DNA of 64,000 nt, taken from assembly GCA_964020085.1 (NCBI GenBank), contig CAXHUQ010000516.1, positions 17,607-81,606 on the forward strand. The letters are read 5' to 3'. Shown piece by piece: positions 49,655 through 63,253 of the stretch (positions are counted from its first letter, which is position 1; every line of letters starts with the position of its first letter). Source of the stretch: Micromussa lordhowensis (taxonomy: Eukaryota > Cnidaria > Anthozoa > Scleractinia > Lobophylliidae). The notes under the pieces are model-generated. The model saw nothing but the letters and a program-made list of their open reading frames with translations, was not told where the DNA came from and did not search any database. The translations under genes were made by a program, and so were the position numbers.

Positions 49655-51993
49655 TCCACATGCAAAGTTTCGGAGCTGCGCGAAATCTCGCACTATGCTA
49701 ACCAGCCCGTTTGCTAATTAGCCGAACTTTGCGCGCGTCGCAACTTTGCAAACTAATACCACCAAAGCACTCCCGGGGTCGGTCCGGGTTCAAATGCGAA
49801 GTATCGGAGCTGCGCAAAATCTCGCACTATGCTAATCAGCCCGGCAGATCCCCAGGCGTGGCCGGCTGGCTGACTAGTTAGCCGAGCTTGACGCGTGTCG
49901 CAACTTGGCAAACTAATGGCACCAAAGCACTCCTGGGGTGGGTCCGGGTCAACATGCAAAGTTTCGGAGCTGCGCGAAATCTCGCACTATGCTAACCAGC
50001 CCGTTTGCTAATTAGCCGAACTTTGCGCGCGTCGCAACTTTACAAACTAATACCACCAAAGCACTCCCGGGGTCGGTCCGGGTCCAAATGCGAAGTATCG
50101 GAGCTGCGCAAAATCTCGCACTATGCTAATCAGCCCGGCAGATCCCCAGGCGTGGCCGGCTGGCTGACTAGATAGCCGAGCTTGACGCGTGTCGCAACTT
50201 GGCAAACTAATGGCACCAAAGCACTCCTGGGGTGGGTCCGGGTCCACATGCAAAGTTTCGGAGCTGCGCGAAATCTCGCACTATGCTAACCAGCCCGTTT
50301 GCTAATTAGCCGAACTTTGCGCGCGTCGCAACTTTGCAAACTAATACCACCAAAGCACTCCCGGGGTCGGTCCGGGTCCAAATGCGAAGTATCGGAGCTG
50401 CGCAAAATCTCGCACTATGCTAATCAGCCCGGCAGATCCCCAGGCGTGGCCGGCTGGCTGACTAGTTAGCCGAGCTTGACGCGTGTCGCAACTTGGCAAA
50501 CTAATGGCACCAAAGCACTCCTCGGGTGGGTCCGGGTCCACATGCAAAGTTTCGGAGCTGCGCGAAATCTCGCACTATGCTAACCAGCCCGTTTGCTAAT
50601 TAGCCGAACTTTGCGCGCGTCGCAACTTTGCAAACTAATACCACCAAAGCACTCCCGGGGTCGGTCCGGGTTCAAATGCGAAGTATCGGAGCTGCGCAAA
50701 ATCTCGCACTATGCTAATCAGCCCGGCAGATCCCCAGGCGTGGCCGGCTGGCTGACTAGTTAGCCGAGCTTGACGCGTGTCGCAACTTGGCAAACTAATG
50801 GCACCAAAGCACTCCTGGGGTGGGTCCGGGTCCACATGCAAAGTTTCGGAGCTGCGCGAAATCTCGCACTATGCTAACCAGCCCGTTTGCTAATTAGCCG
50901 AACTTTGCGCGCGTCGCAACTTTGCAAACTAATACCACCAAAGCACTCCCGGGGTCGGTCCGGGTCCAAATGCGAAGTATCGGAGCTGCGCAAAATCTCG
51001 CACTATGCTAATCAGCCCGGCAGATCCCCAGGCGTGGCCGGCTGGCTGACTAGTTAGCCGAGCTTGACGCGTGTCGCAACTTGGCAAACTAATGGCACCA
51101 AAGCACTCCTGGGGTGGGTCCGGGTCCACATGCAAAGTTTCGGAGCTGCGCGAAATCTCGCACTATGCTAACCAGCCCGTTTGCTAATTAGCCGAACTTT
51201 GCGCGCGTCGCAACTTTGCAAACTAATACCACCAAAGCACTCCCGGGGTCGGTCCGGGTCCAAATGCAAAGTATCGGAGCTGCGCAAAATCTCGCACTAT
51301 GCTAATCAGCCCGGCAGATCCCCAGGCGTGGCCGGCTGGCTGACTAGTTAGCCGAGCTTGACGCGTGTCGCAACTTGGCAAACTAATGGCACCAAAGCAC
51401 TCCTCGGGTGGGTCCGGGTCCACATGCAAAGTTTCGGAGCTGCGCGAAATCTCGCACTATGCTAACCAGCCCGTTTGCTAATTAGCCGAACTTTGCGCGC
51501 GTCGCAACTTTGCAAACTAATACCACCAAAGCACTCCCGGGGTCGGTCCGGGTTCAAATGCGAAGTATCGGAGCTGCGCAAAATCTCGCACTATGCTAAT
51601 CAGCCCGGCAGATCCCCAGGCGTGGCCGGCTGGCTGACTAGTTAGCCGAGCTTGACGCGTGTCGCAACTTGGCAAACTAATGGCACCAAAGCACTCCTGG
51701 GGTGGGTCCGGGTCCACATGCAAAGTTTCGGAGCTGCGCGAAATCTCGCACTATGCTAACCACCCCGTTTGCTAATTAGCCAAACTTTGCGCGCGTCGCA
51801 ACTTTGCAAACTAATACCACCAAAGCACTCCCGGGGTCGGTCCGGGTCCAAATGCAAAGTATCGGAGCTGCGCAAAATCTCGCACTATGCTAATCAGCCC
51901 GGCAGATCCCCAGGCGTGGCCGGCTGGCTGACTAGTTAGCCGAGCTTGACGCGTGTCGCAACTTGGCAAACTAATGGCACCAAAGCACTCCTC

Positions 51994-52012
51994 GGGTGGG
52001 TCCGGGTCCGGG
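51994..52012 (+). other. G-quadruplex motif (4 of 7)
   Basis: Same motif, in the ninth unit of the left 3246-bp copy, 2358 bp after the previous one. Confidence 0.7.
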
Positions 52013-52881
52013 TCCACATGCAAAGTTTCGGAGCTGCGCGAAATCTCGCACTATGCTAACCAGCCCGTTTGCTAATTAGCCGAACTTTGCGCGCGTCGCA
52101 ACTTTGCAAACTAATACCACCAAAGCACTCCCGGGGTCGGTCCGGGTTCAAATGCGAAGTATCGGAGCTGCGCAAAATCTCGCACTATGCTAATCAGCCC
52201 GGCAGATCCCCAGGCGTGGCCGGCTGGCTGACTAGTTAGCCGAGCTTGACGCGTGTCGCAACTTGGCAAACTAATGGCACCAAAGCACTCCTGGGGTGGG
52301 TCCGGGTCAACATGCAAAGTTTCGGAGCTGCGCGAAATCTCGCACTATGCTAACCAGCCCGTTTGCTAATTAGCCGAACTTTGCGCGCGTCGCAACTTTG
52401 CAAACTAATACCACCAAAGCACTCCCGGGGTCGGTCCGGGTCCAAATGCGAAGTATCGGAGCTGCGCAAAATCTCGCACTATGCTAATCAGCCCGGCAGA
52501 TCCCCAGGCGTGGCCGACTGGCTGACTAGTTAGCCGAGCTTGACGCGTGTCGCAACTTGGCAAACTAATGGCACCAAAGCACTCCTGGGGTGGGTCCGGG
52601 TCCACATGCAAAGTTTCGGAGCTGCGCGAAATCTCGCACTATGCTAACCACCCCGTTTGCTAATTAGCCAAACTTTGCGCGCGTCGCAACTTTGCAAACT
52701 AATACCACCAAAGCACTCCCGGGGTCGGTCCGGGTCCAAATGCAAAGTATCGGAGCTGCGCAAAATCTCGCACTATGCTAATCAGCCCGGCAGATCCCCA
52801 GGCGTGGCCGGCTGGCTGACTAGTTAGCCGAGCTTGACGCGTGTCGCAACTTGGCAAACTAATGGCACCAAAGCACTCCTC

Positions 52882-52900
52882 GGGTGGGTCCGGGTCCGGG
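52882..52900 (+). other. G-quadruplex motif (5 of 7)
   Basis: Same motif, in the first unit of the right 3246-bp copy, 888 bp after the previous one. Confidence 0.7.
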
Positions 52901-55239
52901 TCCACATGCAAAGTTTCGGAGCTGCGCGAAATCTCGCACTATGCTAACCAGCCCGTTTGCTAATTAGCCGAACTTTGCGCGCGTCGCAACTTTGCAAACT
53001 AATACCACCAAAGCACTCCCGGGGTCGGTCCGGGTTCAAATGCGAAGTATCGGAGCTGCGCAAAATCTCGCACTATGCTAATCAGCCCGGCAGATCCCCA
53101 GGCGTGGCCGGCTGGCTGACTAGTTAGCCGAGCTTGACGCGTGTCGCAACTTGGCAAACTAATGGCACCAAAGCACTCCTGGGGTGGGTCCGGGTCAACA
53201 TGCAAAGTTTCGGAGCTGCGCGAAATCTCGCACTATGCTAACCAGCCCGTTTGCTAATTAGCCGAACTTTGCGCGCGTCGCAACTTTACAAACTAATACC
53301 ACCAAAGCACTCCCGGGGTCGGTCCGGGTCCAAATGCGAAGTATCGGAGCTGCGCAAAATCTCGCACTATGCTAATCAGCCCGGCAGATCCCCAGGCGTG
53401 GCCGGCTGGCTGACTAGATAGCCGAGCTTGACGCGTGTCGCAACTTGGCAAACTAATGGCACCAAAGCACTCCTGGGGTGGGTCCGGGTCCACATGCAAA
53501 GTTTCGGAGCTGCGCGAAATCTCGCACTATGCTAACCAGCCCGTTTGCTAATTAGCCGAACTTTGCGCGCGTCGCAACTTTGCAAACTAATACCACCAAA
53601 GCACTCCCGGGGTCGGTCCGGGTCCAAATGCGAAGTATCGGAGCTGCGCAAAATCTCGCACTATGCTAATCAGCCCGGCAGATCCCCAGGCGTGGCCGGC
53701 TGGCTGACTAGTTAGCCGAGCTTGACGCGTGTCGCAACTTGGCAAACTAATGGCACCAAAGCACTCCTCGGGTGGGTCCGGGTCCACATGCAAAGTTTCG
53801 GAGCTGCGCGAAATCTCGCACTATGCTAACCAGCCCGTTTGCTAATTAGCCGAACTTTGCGCGCGTCGCAACTTTGCAAACTAATACCACCAAAGCACTC
53901 CCGGGGTCGGTCCGGGTTCAAATGCGAAGTATCGGAGCTGCGCAAAATCTCGCACTATGCTAATCAGCCCGGCAGATCCCCAGGCGTGGCCGGCTGGCTG
54001 ACTAGTTAGCCGAGCTTGACGCGTGTCGCAACTTGGCAAACTAATGGCACCAAAGCACTCCTGGGGTGGGTCCGGGTCCACATGCAAAGTTTCGGAGCTG
54101 CGCGAAATCTCGCACTATGCTAACCAGCCCGTTTGCTAATTAGCCGAACTTTGCGCGCGTCGCAACTTTGCAAACTAATACCACCAAAGCACTCCCGGGG
54201 TCGGTCCGGGTCCAAATGCGAAGTATCGGAGCTGCGCAAAATCTCGCACTATGCTAATCAGCCCGGCAGATCCCCAGGCGTGGCCGGCTGGCTGACTAGT
54301 TAGCCGAGCTTGACGCGTGTCGCAACTTGGCAAACTAATGGCACCAAAGCACTCCTGGGGTGGGTCCGGGTCCACATGCAAAGTTTCGGAGCTGCGCGAA
54401 ATCTCGCACTATGCTAACCAGCCCGTTTGCTAATTAGCCGAACTTTGCGCGCGTCGCAACTTTGCAAACTAATACCACCAAAGCACTCCCGGGGTCGGTC
54501 CGGGTCCAAATGCAAAGTATCGGAGCTGCGCAAAATCTCGCACTATGCTAATCAGCCCGGCAGATCCCCAGGCGTGGCCGGCTGGCTGACTAGTTAGCCG
54601 AGCTTGACGCGTGTCGCAACTTGGCAAACTAATGGCACCAAAGCACTCCTCGGGTGGGTCCGGGTCCACATGCAAAGTTTCGGAGCTGCGCGAAATCTCG
54701 CACTATGCTAACCAGCCCGTTTGCTAATTAGCCGAACTTTGCGCGCGTCGCAACTTTGCAAACTAATACCACCAAAGCACTCCCGGGGTCGGTCCGGGTT
54801 CAAATGCGAAGTATCGGAGCTGCGCAAAATCTCGCACTATGCTAATCAGCCCGGCAGATCCCCAGGCGTGGCCGGCTGGCTGACTAGTTAGCCGAGCTTG
54901 ACGCGTGTCGCAACTTGGCAAACTAATGGCACCAAAGCACTCCTGGGGTGGGTCCGGGTCCACATGCAAAGTTTCGGAGCTGCGCGAAATCTCGCACTAT
55001 GCTAACCACCCCGTTTGCTAATTAGCCAAACTTTGCGCGCGTCGCAACTTTGCAAACTAATACCACCAAAGCACTCCCGGGGTCGGTCCGGGTCCAAATG
55101 CAAAGTATCGGAGCTGCGCAAAATCTCGCACTATGCTAATCAGCCCGGCAGATCCCCAGGCGTGGCCGGCTGGCTGACTAGTTAGCCGAGCTTGACGCGT
55201 GTCGCAACTTGGCAAACTAATGGCACCAAAGCACTCCTC

Positions 55240-55258
55240 GGGTGGGTCCGGGTCCGGG
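55240..55258 (+). other. G-quadruplex motif (6 of 7)
   Basis: Same motif, in the ninth unit of the right 3246-bp copy, 2358 bp after the previous one. Confidence 0.7.
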
Positions 55259-58200
55259 TCCACATGCAAAGTTTCGGAGCTGCGCGAAATCTCGCACTAT
55301 GCTAACCAGCCCGTTTGCTAATTAGCCGAACTTTGCGCGCGTCGCAACTTTGCAAACTAATACCACCAAAGCACTCCCGGGGTCGGTCCGGGTTCAAATG
55401 CGAAGTATCGGAGCTGCGCAAAATCTCGCACTATGCTAATCAGCCCGGCAGATCCCCAGGCGTGGCCGGCTGGCTGACTAGTTAGCCGAGCTTGACGCGT
55501 GTCGCAACTTGGCAAACTAATGGCACCAAAGCACTCCTGGGGTGGGTCCGGGTCAACATGCAAAGTTTCGGAGCTGCGCGAAATCTCGCACTATGCTAAC
55601 CAGCCCGTTTGCTAATTAGCCGAACTTTGCGCGCGTCGCAACTTTGCAAACTAATACCACCAAAGCACTCCCGGGGTCGGTCCGGGTCCAAATGCGAAGT
55701 ATCGGAGCTGCGCAAAATCTCGCACTATGCTAATCAGCCCGGCAGATCCCCAGGCGTGGCCGGCTGGCTGACTAGATAGCCGAGCTTGACGCGTGTCGCA
55801 ACTTGGCAAACTAATGGCACCAAAGCACTCCTGGGGTGGGTCCGGGTCCACATGCAAAGTTTCGGAGCTGCGCGAAATCTCGCACTATGCTAACCAGCCC
55901 GTTTGCTAATTAGCCGAACTTTGCGCGCGTCGCAACTTTGCAAACTAATACCACCAAAGCACTCCCGGGGTCGGTCCGGGTCCAAATGCGAAGTATCGGA
56001 GCTGCGCAAAATCTCGCACTATGCTAATCAGCCCGGCAGATCCCCAGGCGTGGCCGGCTGGCTGACTAGTTAGCCGAGCTTGACGCGTGTCGCAACTTGG
56101 CAAACTAATGGCACCAAAGCACTCCTCGGGTGGGTCCGGGTCCACATGCAAAGTTTCGGAGCTGCGCGAAATCTCGCACTATGCTAACCAGCCCGTTTGC
56201 TAATTAGCCGAACTTTGCGCGCGTCGCAACTTTGCAAACTAATACCACCAAAGCACTCCCGGGGTCGGTCCGGGTTCAAATGCGAAGTATCGGAGCTGCG
56301 CAAAATCTCGCACTATGCTAATCAGCCCGGCAGATCCCCAGGCGTGGCCGGCTGGCTGACTAGTTAGCCGAGCTTGACGCGTGTCGCAACTTGGCAAACT
56401 AATGGCACCAAAGCACTCCTGGGGTGGGTCCGGGTCCACATGCAAAGTTTCGGAGCTGCGCGAAATCTCGCACTATGCTAACCAGCCCGTTTGCTAATTA
56501 GCCGAACTTTGCGCGCGTCGCAACTTTGCAAACTAATACCACCAAAGCACTCCCGGGGTCGGTCCGGGTCCAAATGCGAAGTATCGGAGCTGCGCAAAAT
56601 CTCGCACTATGCTAATCAGCCCGGCAGATCCCCAGGCGTGGCCGGCTGGCTGACTAGTTAGCCGAGCTTGACGCGTGTCGCAACTTGGCAAACTAATGGC
56701 ACCAAAGCACTCCTGGGGTGGGTCCGGGTCCACATGCAAAGTTTCGGAGCTGCGCGAAATCTCGCACTATGCTAACCAGCCCGTTTGCTAATTAGCCGAA
56801 CTTTGCGCGCGTCGCAACTTTGCAAACTAATACCACCAAAGCACTCCCGGGGTCGGTCCGGGTCCAAATGCAAAGTATCGGAGCTGCGCAAAATCTCGCA
56901 CTATGCTAATCAGCCCGGCAGATCCCCAGGCGTGGCCGGCTGGCTGACTAGTTAGCCGAGCTTGACGCGTGTCGCAACTTGGCAAACTAATGGCACCAAA
57001 GCACTCCTCGGGTGGGTCCGGGTCCACATGCAAAGTTTCGGAGCTGCGCGAAATCTCGCACTATGCTAACCAGCCCGTTTGCTAATTAGCCGAACTTTGC
57101 GCGCGTCGCAACTTTGCAAACTAATACCACCAAAGCACTCCCGGGGTCGGTCCGGGTCCAAATGCAAAGTATCGGAGCTGCGCAAAATCTCGCACTATGC
57201 TAATCAGCCCGGCAGATCCCCAGGCGTGGCCGACTGGCTGACTAGTTAGCCGAGCTTGACGCGTGTCGCAACTTGGCAAACTAATGGCACCAAAGCACTC
57301 CTGGGGTGGGTCCGGGTCCACATGCAAAGTTTCGGAGCTGCGCGAAATCTCGCACTATGCTAACCACCCCGTTTGCTAATTAGCCAAACTTTGCGCGCGT
57401 CGCAACTTTGCAAACTAATACCACCAAAGCACTCCCGGGGTCGGTCCGGGTCCAAATGCAAAGTATCGGAGCTGCGCAAAATCTCGCACTATGCTAATCA
57501 GCCCGGCAGATCCCCAGGCGTGGCCGGCTGGCTGACTAGTTAGCCGAGCTTGACGCGTGTCGCAACTTGGCAAACTAATGGCACCAAAGCACTCCTCGGG
57601 TGGGTCCGGGTCCACATGCAAAGTTTCGGAGCTGCGCGAAATCTCGCACTATGCTAACCAGCCCGTTTGCTAATTAGCCGAACTTTGCGCGCGTCGCAAC
57701 TTTGCAAACTAATACCACCAAAGCACTCCCGGGGTCGGTCCGGGTTCAAATGCGAAGTATCGGAGCTGCGCAAAATCTCGCACTATGCTAATCAGCCCGG
57801 CAGATCCCCAGGCGTGGCCGGCTGGCTGACTAGTTAGCCGAGCTTGACGCGTGTCGCAACTTGGCAAACTAATGGCACCAAAGCACTCCTGGGGTGGGTC
57901 CGGGTCCACATGCAAAGTTTCGGAGCTGCGCGAAATCTCGCACTATGCTAACCAGCCCGTTTGCTAATTAGCCGAACTTTGCGCGCGTCGCAACTTTGCA
58001 AACTAATACCACCAAAGCACTCCCGGGGTCGGTCCGGGTCCAAATGCGAAGTATCGGAGCTGCGCAAAATCTCGCACTATGCTAATCAGCCCGGCAGATC
58101 CCCAGGCGTGGCCGGCTGGCTGACTAGATAGCCGAGCTTGACGCGTGTCGCAACTTGGCAAACTAATGGCACCAAAGCACTCCTGGGGTGGGTCCGGGTC

Positions 58201-59361
58201 CACATGCAAAGTTTCGGAGCTGCGCGAAATCTCGCACTATGCTAACCAGCCCGTTTGCTAATTAGCCGAACTTTGCGCGCGTCGCAACTTTGCAAACTAA
58301 TACCACCAAAGCACTCCCGGGGTCGGTCCGGGTCCAAATGCGAAGTATCGGAGCTGCGCAAAATCTCGCACTATGCTAATCAGCCCGGCAGATCCCCAGG
58401 CGTGGCCGGCTGGCTGACTAGTTAGCCGAGCTTGACGCGTGTCGCAACTTGGCAAACTAATGGCACCAAAGCACTCCTGGGGTGGGTCCGGGTCCACATG
58501 CAAAGTTTCGGAGCTGCGCGAAATCTCGCACTATGCTAACCAGCCCGTTTGCTAATTAGCCGAACTTTGCGCGCGTCGCAACTTTGCAAACTAATACCAC
58601 CAAAGCACTCCCGGGGTCGGTCCGGGTCCAAATGCAAAGTATCGGAGCTGCGCAAAATCTCGCACTATGCTAATCAGCCCGGCAGATCCCCAGGCGTGGC
58701 CGGCTGGCTGACTAGTTAGCCGAGCTTGACGCGTGTCGCAACTTGGCAAACTAATGGCACCAAAGCACTCCTCGGGTGGGTCCGGGTCCACATGCAAAGT
58801 TTCGGAGCTGCGCGAAATCTCGCACTATGCTAACCAGCCCGTTTGCTAATTAGCCGAACTTTGCGCGCGTCGCAACTTTGCAAACTAATACCACCAAAGC
58901 ACTCCCGGGGTCGGTCCGGGTCCAAATGCAAAGTATCGGAGCTGCGCAAAATCTCGCACTATGCTAATCAGCCCGGCAGATCCCCAGGCGTGGCCGACTG
59001 GCTGACTAGTTAGCCGAGCTTGACGCGTGTCGCAACTTGGCAAACTAATGGCACCAAAGCACTCCTGGGGTGGGTCCGGGTCCACATGCAAAGTTTCGGA
59101 GCTGCGCGAAATCTCGCACTATGCTAACCACCCCGTTTGCTAATTAGCCAAACTTTGCGCGCGTCGCAACTTTGCAAACTAATACCACCAAAGCACTCCC
59201 GGGGTCGGTCCGGGTCCAAATGCAAAGTATCGGAGCTGCGCAAAATCTCGCACTATGCTAATCAGCCCGGCAGATCCCCAGGCGTGGCCGGCTGGCTGAC
59301 TAGTTAGCCGAGCTTGACGCGTGTCGCAACTTGGCAAACTAATGGCACCAAAGCACTCCTC

Positions 59362-59380
59362 GGGTGGGTCCGGGTCCGGG
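59362..59380 (+). other. G-quadruplex motif (7 of 7)
   Basis: Same motif, in the 1C/20A unit starting 59131. Here 247A is found in both of the next two units (at about 59677 and 59971), which is not seen after the other hexamer units. Confidence 0.7.
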
Positions 59381-60900
59381 TCCACATGCAAAGTTTCGGA
59401 GCTGCGCGAAATCTCGCACTATGCTAACCAGCCCGTTTGCTAATTAGCCGAACTTTGCGCGCGTCGCAACTTTGCAAACTAATACCACCAAAGCACTCCC
59501 GGGGTCGGTCCGGGTTCAAATGCGAAGTATCGGAGCTGCGCAAAATCTCGCACTATGCTAATCAGCCCGGCAGATCCCCAGGCGTGGCCGGCTGGCTGAC
59601 TAGTTAGCCGAGCTTGACGCGTGTCGCAACTTGGCAAACTAATGGCACCAAAGCACTCCTGGGGTGGGTCCGGGTCAACATGCAAAGTTTCGGAGCTGCG
59701 CGAAATCTCGCACTATGCTAACCAGCCCGTTTGCTAATTAGCCGAACTTTGCGCGCGTCGCAACTTTGCAAACTAATACCACCAAAGCACTCCCGGGGTC
59801 GGTCCGGGTCCAAATGCGAAGTATCGGAGCTGCGCAAAATCTCGCACTATGCTAATCAGCCCGGCAGATCCCCAGGCGTGGCCGGCTGGCTGACTAGTTA
59901 GCCGAGCTTGACGCGTGTCGCAACTTGGCAAACTAATGGCACCAAAGCACTCCTGGGGTGGGTCCGGGTCAACATGCAAAGTTTCGGAGCTGCGCGAAAT
60001 CTCGCACTATGCTAACCAGCCCGTTTGCTAATTAGCCGAACTTTGCGCGCGTCGCAACTTTGCAAACTAATACCACCAAAGCACTCCCGGGGTCGGTCCG
60101 GGTCCAAATGCGAAGTATCGGAGCTGCGCAAAATCTCGCACTATGCTAATCAGCCCGGCAGATCCCCAGGCGTGGCCGGCTGGCTGACTAGTTAGCCGAG
60201 CTTGACGCGTGTCGCAACTTGGCAAACTAATGGCACCAAAGCACTCCTGGGGTGGGTCCGGGTCCACATGCAAAGTTTCGGAGCTGCGCGAAATCTCGCA
60301 CTATGCTAACCAGCCCGTTTGCTAATTAGCCGAACTTTGCGCGCGTCGCAACTTTGCAAACTAATACCACCAAAGCACTCCCGGGGTCGGTCCGGGTCCA
60401 AATGCAAAGTATCGGAGCTGCGCAAAATCTCGCACTATGCTAATCAGCCCGGCAGATCCCCAGGCGTGGCCGGCTGGCTGACTAGTTAGCCGAGCTTGAC
60501 GCGTGTCGCAACTTGGCAAACTAATGGCACCAAAGCACTCCTCGGGTGGGTCCGGGTCCACATGCAAAGTTTCGGAGCTGCGCGAAATCTCGCACTATGC
60601 TAACCAGCCCGTTTGCTAATTAGCCGAACTTTGCGCGCGTCGCAACTTTGCAAACTAATACCACCAAAGCACTCCCGGGGTCGGTCCGGGTCCAAATGCG
60701 AAGTATCGGAGCTGCGCAAAATCTCGCACTATGCTAATCAGCCCGGCAGATCCCCAGGCGTGGCCGGCTGGCTGACTAGTTAGCCGAGCTTGACGCGTGT
60801 CGCAACTTGGCAAACTAATGGCACCAAAGCACTCCTGGGGTGGGTCCGGGTCCACATGCAAAGTTTCGGAGCTGCGCGAAATCTCGCACTATGCTAACCA

Positions 60901-63253
60901 GCCCGTTTGCTAATTAGCGGAACTTTGCGCGCGTCGCAACTTTGCAAACTAATACCACCAAAGCACTCCCGGGGTCGGTCCGGGTCCAAATGCAAAGTAT
61001 CGGAGCTGCGCAAAATCTCGCACTATGCTAATCAGCCCGGCAGATCCCCAGGCGTGGCCGACTGGCTGACTAGTTAGCCGAGCTTGACGCGTGTCGCAAC
61101 TTGGCAAACTAATGGCACCAAAGCACTCCTGGGGTGGGTCCGGGTCCACATGCAAACTTTCGGAGCTGCGCGAAATCTCGCACTATGCTAACCAGCCCGT
61201 TTGCTAATTAGCCGAACTTTGCGCGCGTCGGAACTTTGCAAACTAATACCACCAAAGCACTCCCGGGGTCGGTCCGGGTCCAAATGCAAAGTATCGGAGC
61301 TGCGCAAAATCTCGCACTATGCTAATCAGCCCGGCAGATCCCCAGGCGTGGCCGACTGGCTGACTAGTTAGCCGAGCTTGACGCGTGTCGCAACTTGGCA
61401 AACTAATGGCACCAAAGCACTCCTGGGGTGGGTCCGGGTCCACATGCAAAGTTTCGGAGCTGCGCGAAATCTCGCACTATGCTAACCACCCCGTTTGCTA
61501 ATTAGCCAAACTTTGCGCGCGTCGCAACTTTGCAAACTAATACCACCAAAGCACTCCCGGGGTCGGTCCGGGTCCAAATGCAAAGTATCGGAGCTGCGCA
61601 AAATCTCGCACTATGCTAATCAGCCCGGCAGATCCCCAGGCGTGGCCGGCTGGCTGACTAGTTAGCCGAGCTTGACGCGTGTCGCAACTTGGCAAACTAA
61701 TGGCACCAAAGCACTCCTCGGGTGGGTCCGGGTCCACATGCAAAGTTTCGGAGCTGCGCGAAATCTCGCACTATGCTAACCAGCCCGTTTGCTAATTAGC
61801 CGAACTTTGCGCGCGTCGCAACTTTGCAAACTAATACCACCAAAGCACTCCCGGGGTCGGTCCGGGTTCAAATGCGAAGTATCGGAGCTGCGCAAAATCT
61901 CGCACTATGCTAATCAGCCCGGCAGATCCCCAGGCGTGGCCGGCTGGCTGACTAGTTAGCCGAGCTTGACGCGTGTCGCAACTTGGCAAACTAATGGCAC
62001 CAAAGCACTCCTGGGGTGGGTCCGGGTCCACATGCAAAGTTTCGGAGCTGCGCGAAATCTCGCACTATGCTAACCAGCCCGTTTGCTAATTAGCCGAACT
62101 TTGCGCGCGTCGCAACTTTGCAAACTAATACCACCAAAGCACTCCCGGGGTCGGTCCGGGTCCAAATGCGAAGTATCGGAGCTGCGCAAAATCTCGCACT
62201 ATGCTAATCAGCCCGGCAGATCCCCAGGCGTGGCCGGCTGGCTGACTAGATAGCCGAGCTTGACGCGTGTCGCAACTTGGCAAACTAATGGCACCAAAGC
62301 ACTCCTGGGGTGGGTCCGGGTCCACATGCAAAGTTTCGGAGCTGCGCGAAATCTCGCACTATGCTAACCAGCCCGTTTGCTAATTAGCCGAACTTTGCGC
62401 GCGTCGCAACTTTGCAAACTAATACCACCAAAGCACTCCCGGGGTCGGTCCGGGTCCAAATGCGAAGTATCGGAGCTGCGCAAAATCTCGCACTATGCTA
62501 ATCAGCCCGGCAGATCCCCAGGCGTGGCCGGCTGGCTGACTAGTTAGCCGAGCCTGACGCGTGTCGCAACTTGGCAAACTAATGGCACCAAAGCACTCCT
62601 GGGGTGGGTCCGGGTCCACATGCAAAGTTTCGGAGCTGCGCGAAATCTCGCACTATGCTAACCAGCCCGTTTGCTAATTAGCCGAACTTTGCGCGCGTCG
62701 CAACTTTGCAAACTAATACCACCAAAGCACTCCCGGGGTCGGTCCGGGTCCAAATGCAAAGTATCGGAGCTGCGCAAAATCTCGCACTATGCTAATCAGC
62801 CCGGCAGATCCCCAGGCGTGGCCGGCTGGCTGACTAGTTAGCCGAGCTTGACGCGTGTCGCAACTTGGCAAACTAATGGCACCAAAGCACTCCTCGGGTG
62901 GGTCCGGGTCCACATGCAAAGTTTCGGAGCTGCGCGAAATCTCGCACTATGCTAACCAGCCCGTTTGCTAATTAGCCGAACTTTGCGCGCGTCGCAACTT
63001 TGCAAACTAATACCACCAAAGCACTCCCGGGGTCGGTCCGGGTTCCAAATGCAAAGTATCGGAGCTGCGCAAAATCTCGCACTATGCTAATCAGCCCGGC
63101 AGATCCCCAGGCGTGGCCGACTGGCTGACTAGTTAGCCGAGCTTGACGCGTGTCGCAACTTGGCAAACTAATGGCACCAAAGCACTCCTCGGGTGGGTCC
63201 GGGTCCACATGCAAAGTTTCGGAGCTGCGCGAAATCTCGCACTATGCTAACCA
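60901..63253. repeat. Copy c of the 257C/37G run
   Basis: It matches copy b at 47053 base for base in its rare markers: 19G at 60919, 257C at 61157, then 37G/161A, 1C/20A/231C, 86T, 174A, G-type and 231C. It ends in a 295-bp hybrid unit instead of the intact 161A unit seen in copy b. The G-type unit starting 62371 has a private GAGCCTGACG. Confidence 0.8.
62959..63253. repeat. 295-bp hybrid unit with a 1-bp insertion
   Basis: The left part has 94A and 161A, as in the 161A units of this domain; the right part has 231C. No other unit combines 161A with 231C. Comparison with copy b at 49111-49698, where a 161A unit is followed by a 231C hexamer unit, suggests that one unit length was lost by exchange between unit positions 161 and 231. 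An extra T at about 63043-63044 (GGGTTCC) is the only single-base indel in the window; it shifts the minus-strand open frame. Confidence 0.8.

Larger units (their letters stand above)
49405..52650. repeat. Left copy of an 11-unit, 3246-bp duplication
   Basis: Eleven units: hexamer; 86T/247A; 174A with the rare 44A at 50042; 94G/231C; 86T; G-type; 231C; 86T; hexamer; 86T/247A; 161A/94G. The following 3246 bp has the same order for the first ten units, including 44A at 53288. The first eight units form a 2358-bp subperiod. Confidence 0.85.
52651..55896. repeat. Right copy of the 11-unit, 3246-bp duplication
   Basis: It is exactly as long as the copy to its left and directly adjoins it. Ten of eleven units match in type and rare bases. 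The eleventh is a 174A unit (starting 55603, without 44A) where the left copy has a 161A unit, so this position marks an exchange. From 55009 the 2358-bp subperiod starts a third, partial round that continues to about 57.0 kb. Confidence 0.85.

Noticed and set aside
62972..63214. 80-codon version with a different C-terminal end
   Set aside because: It results from the 1-bp insertion near 63043, which shifts the frame past the usual TAG. It is not a distinct gene.
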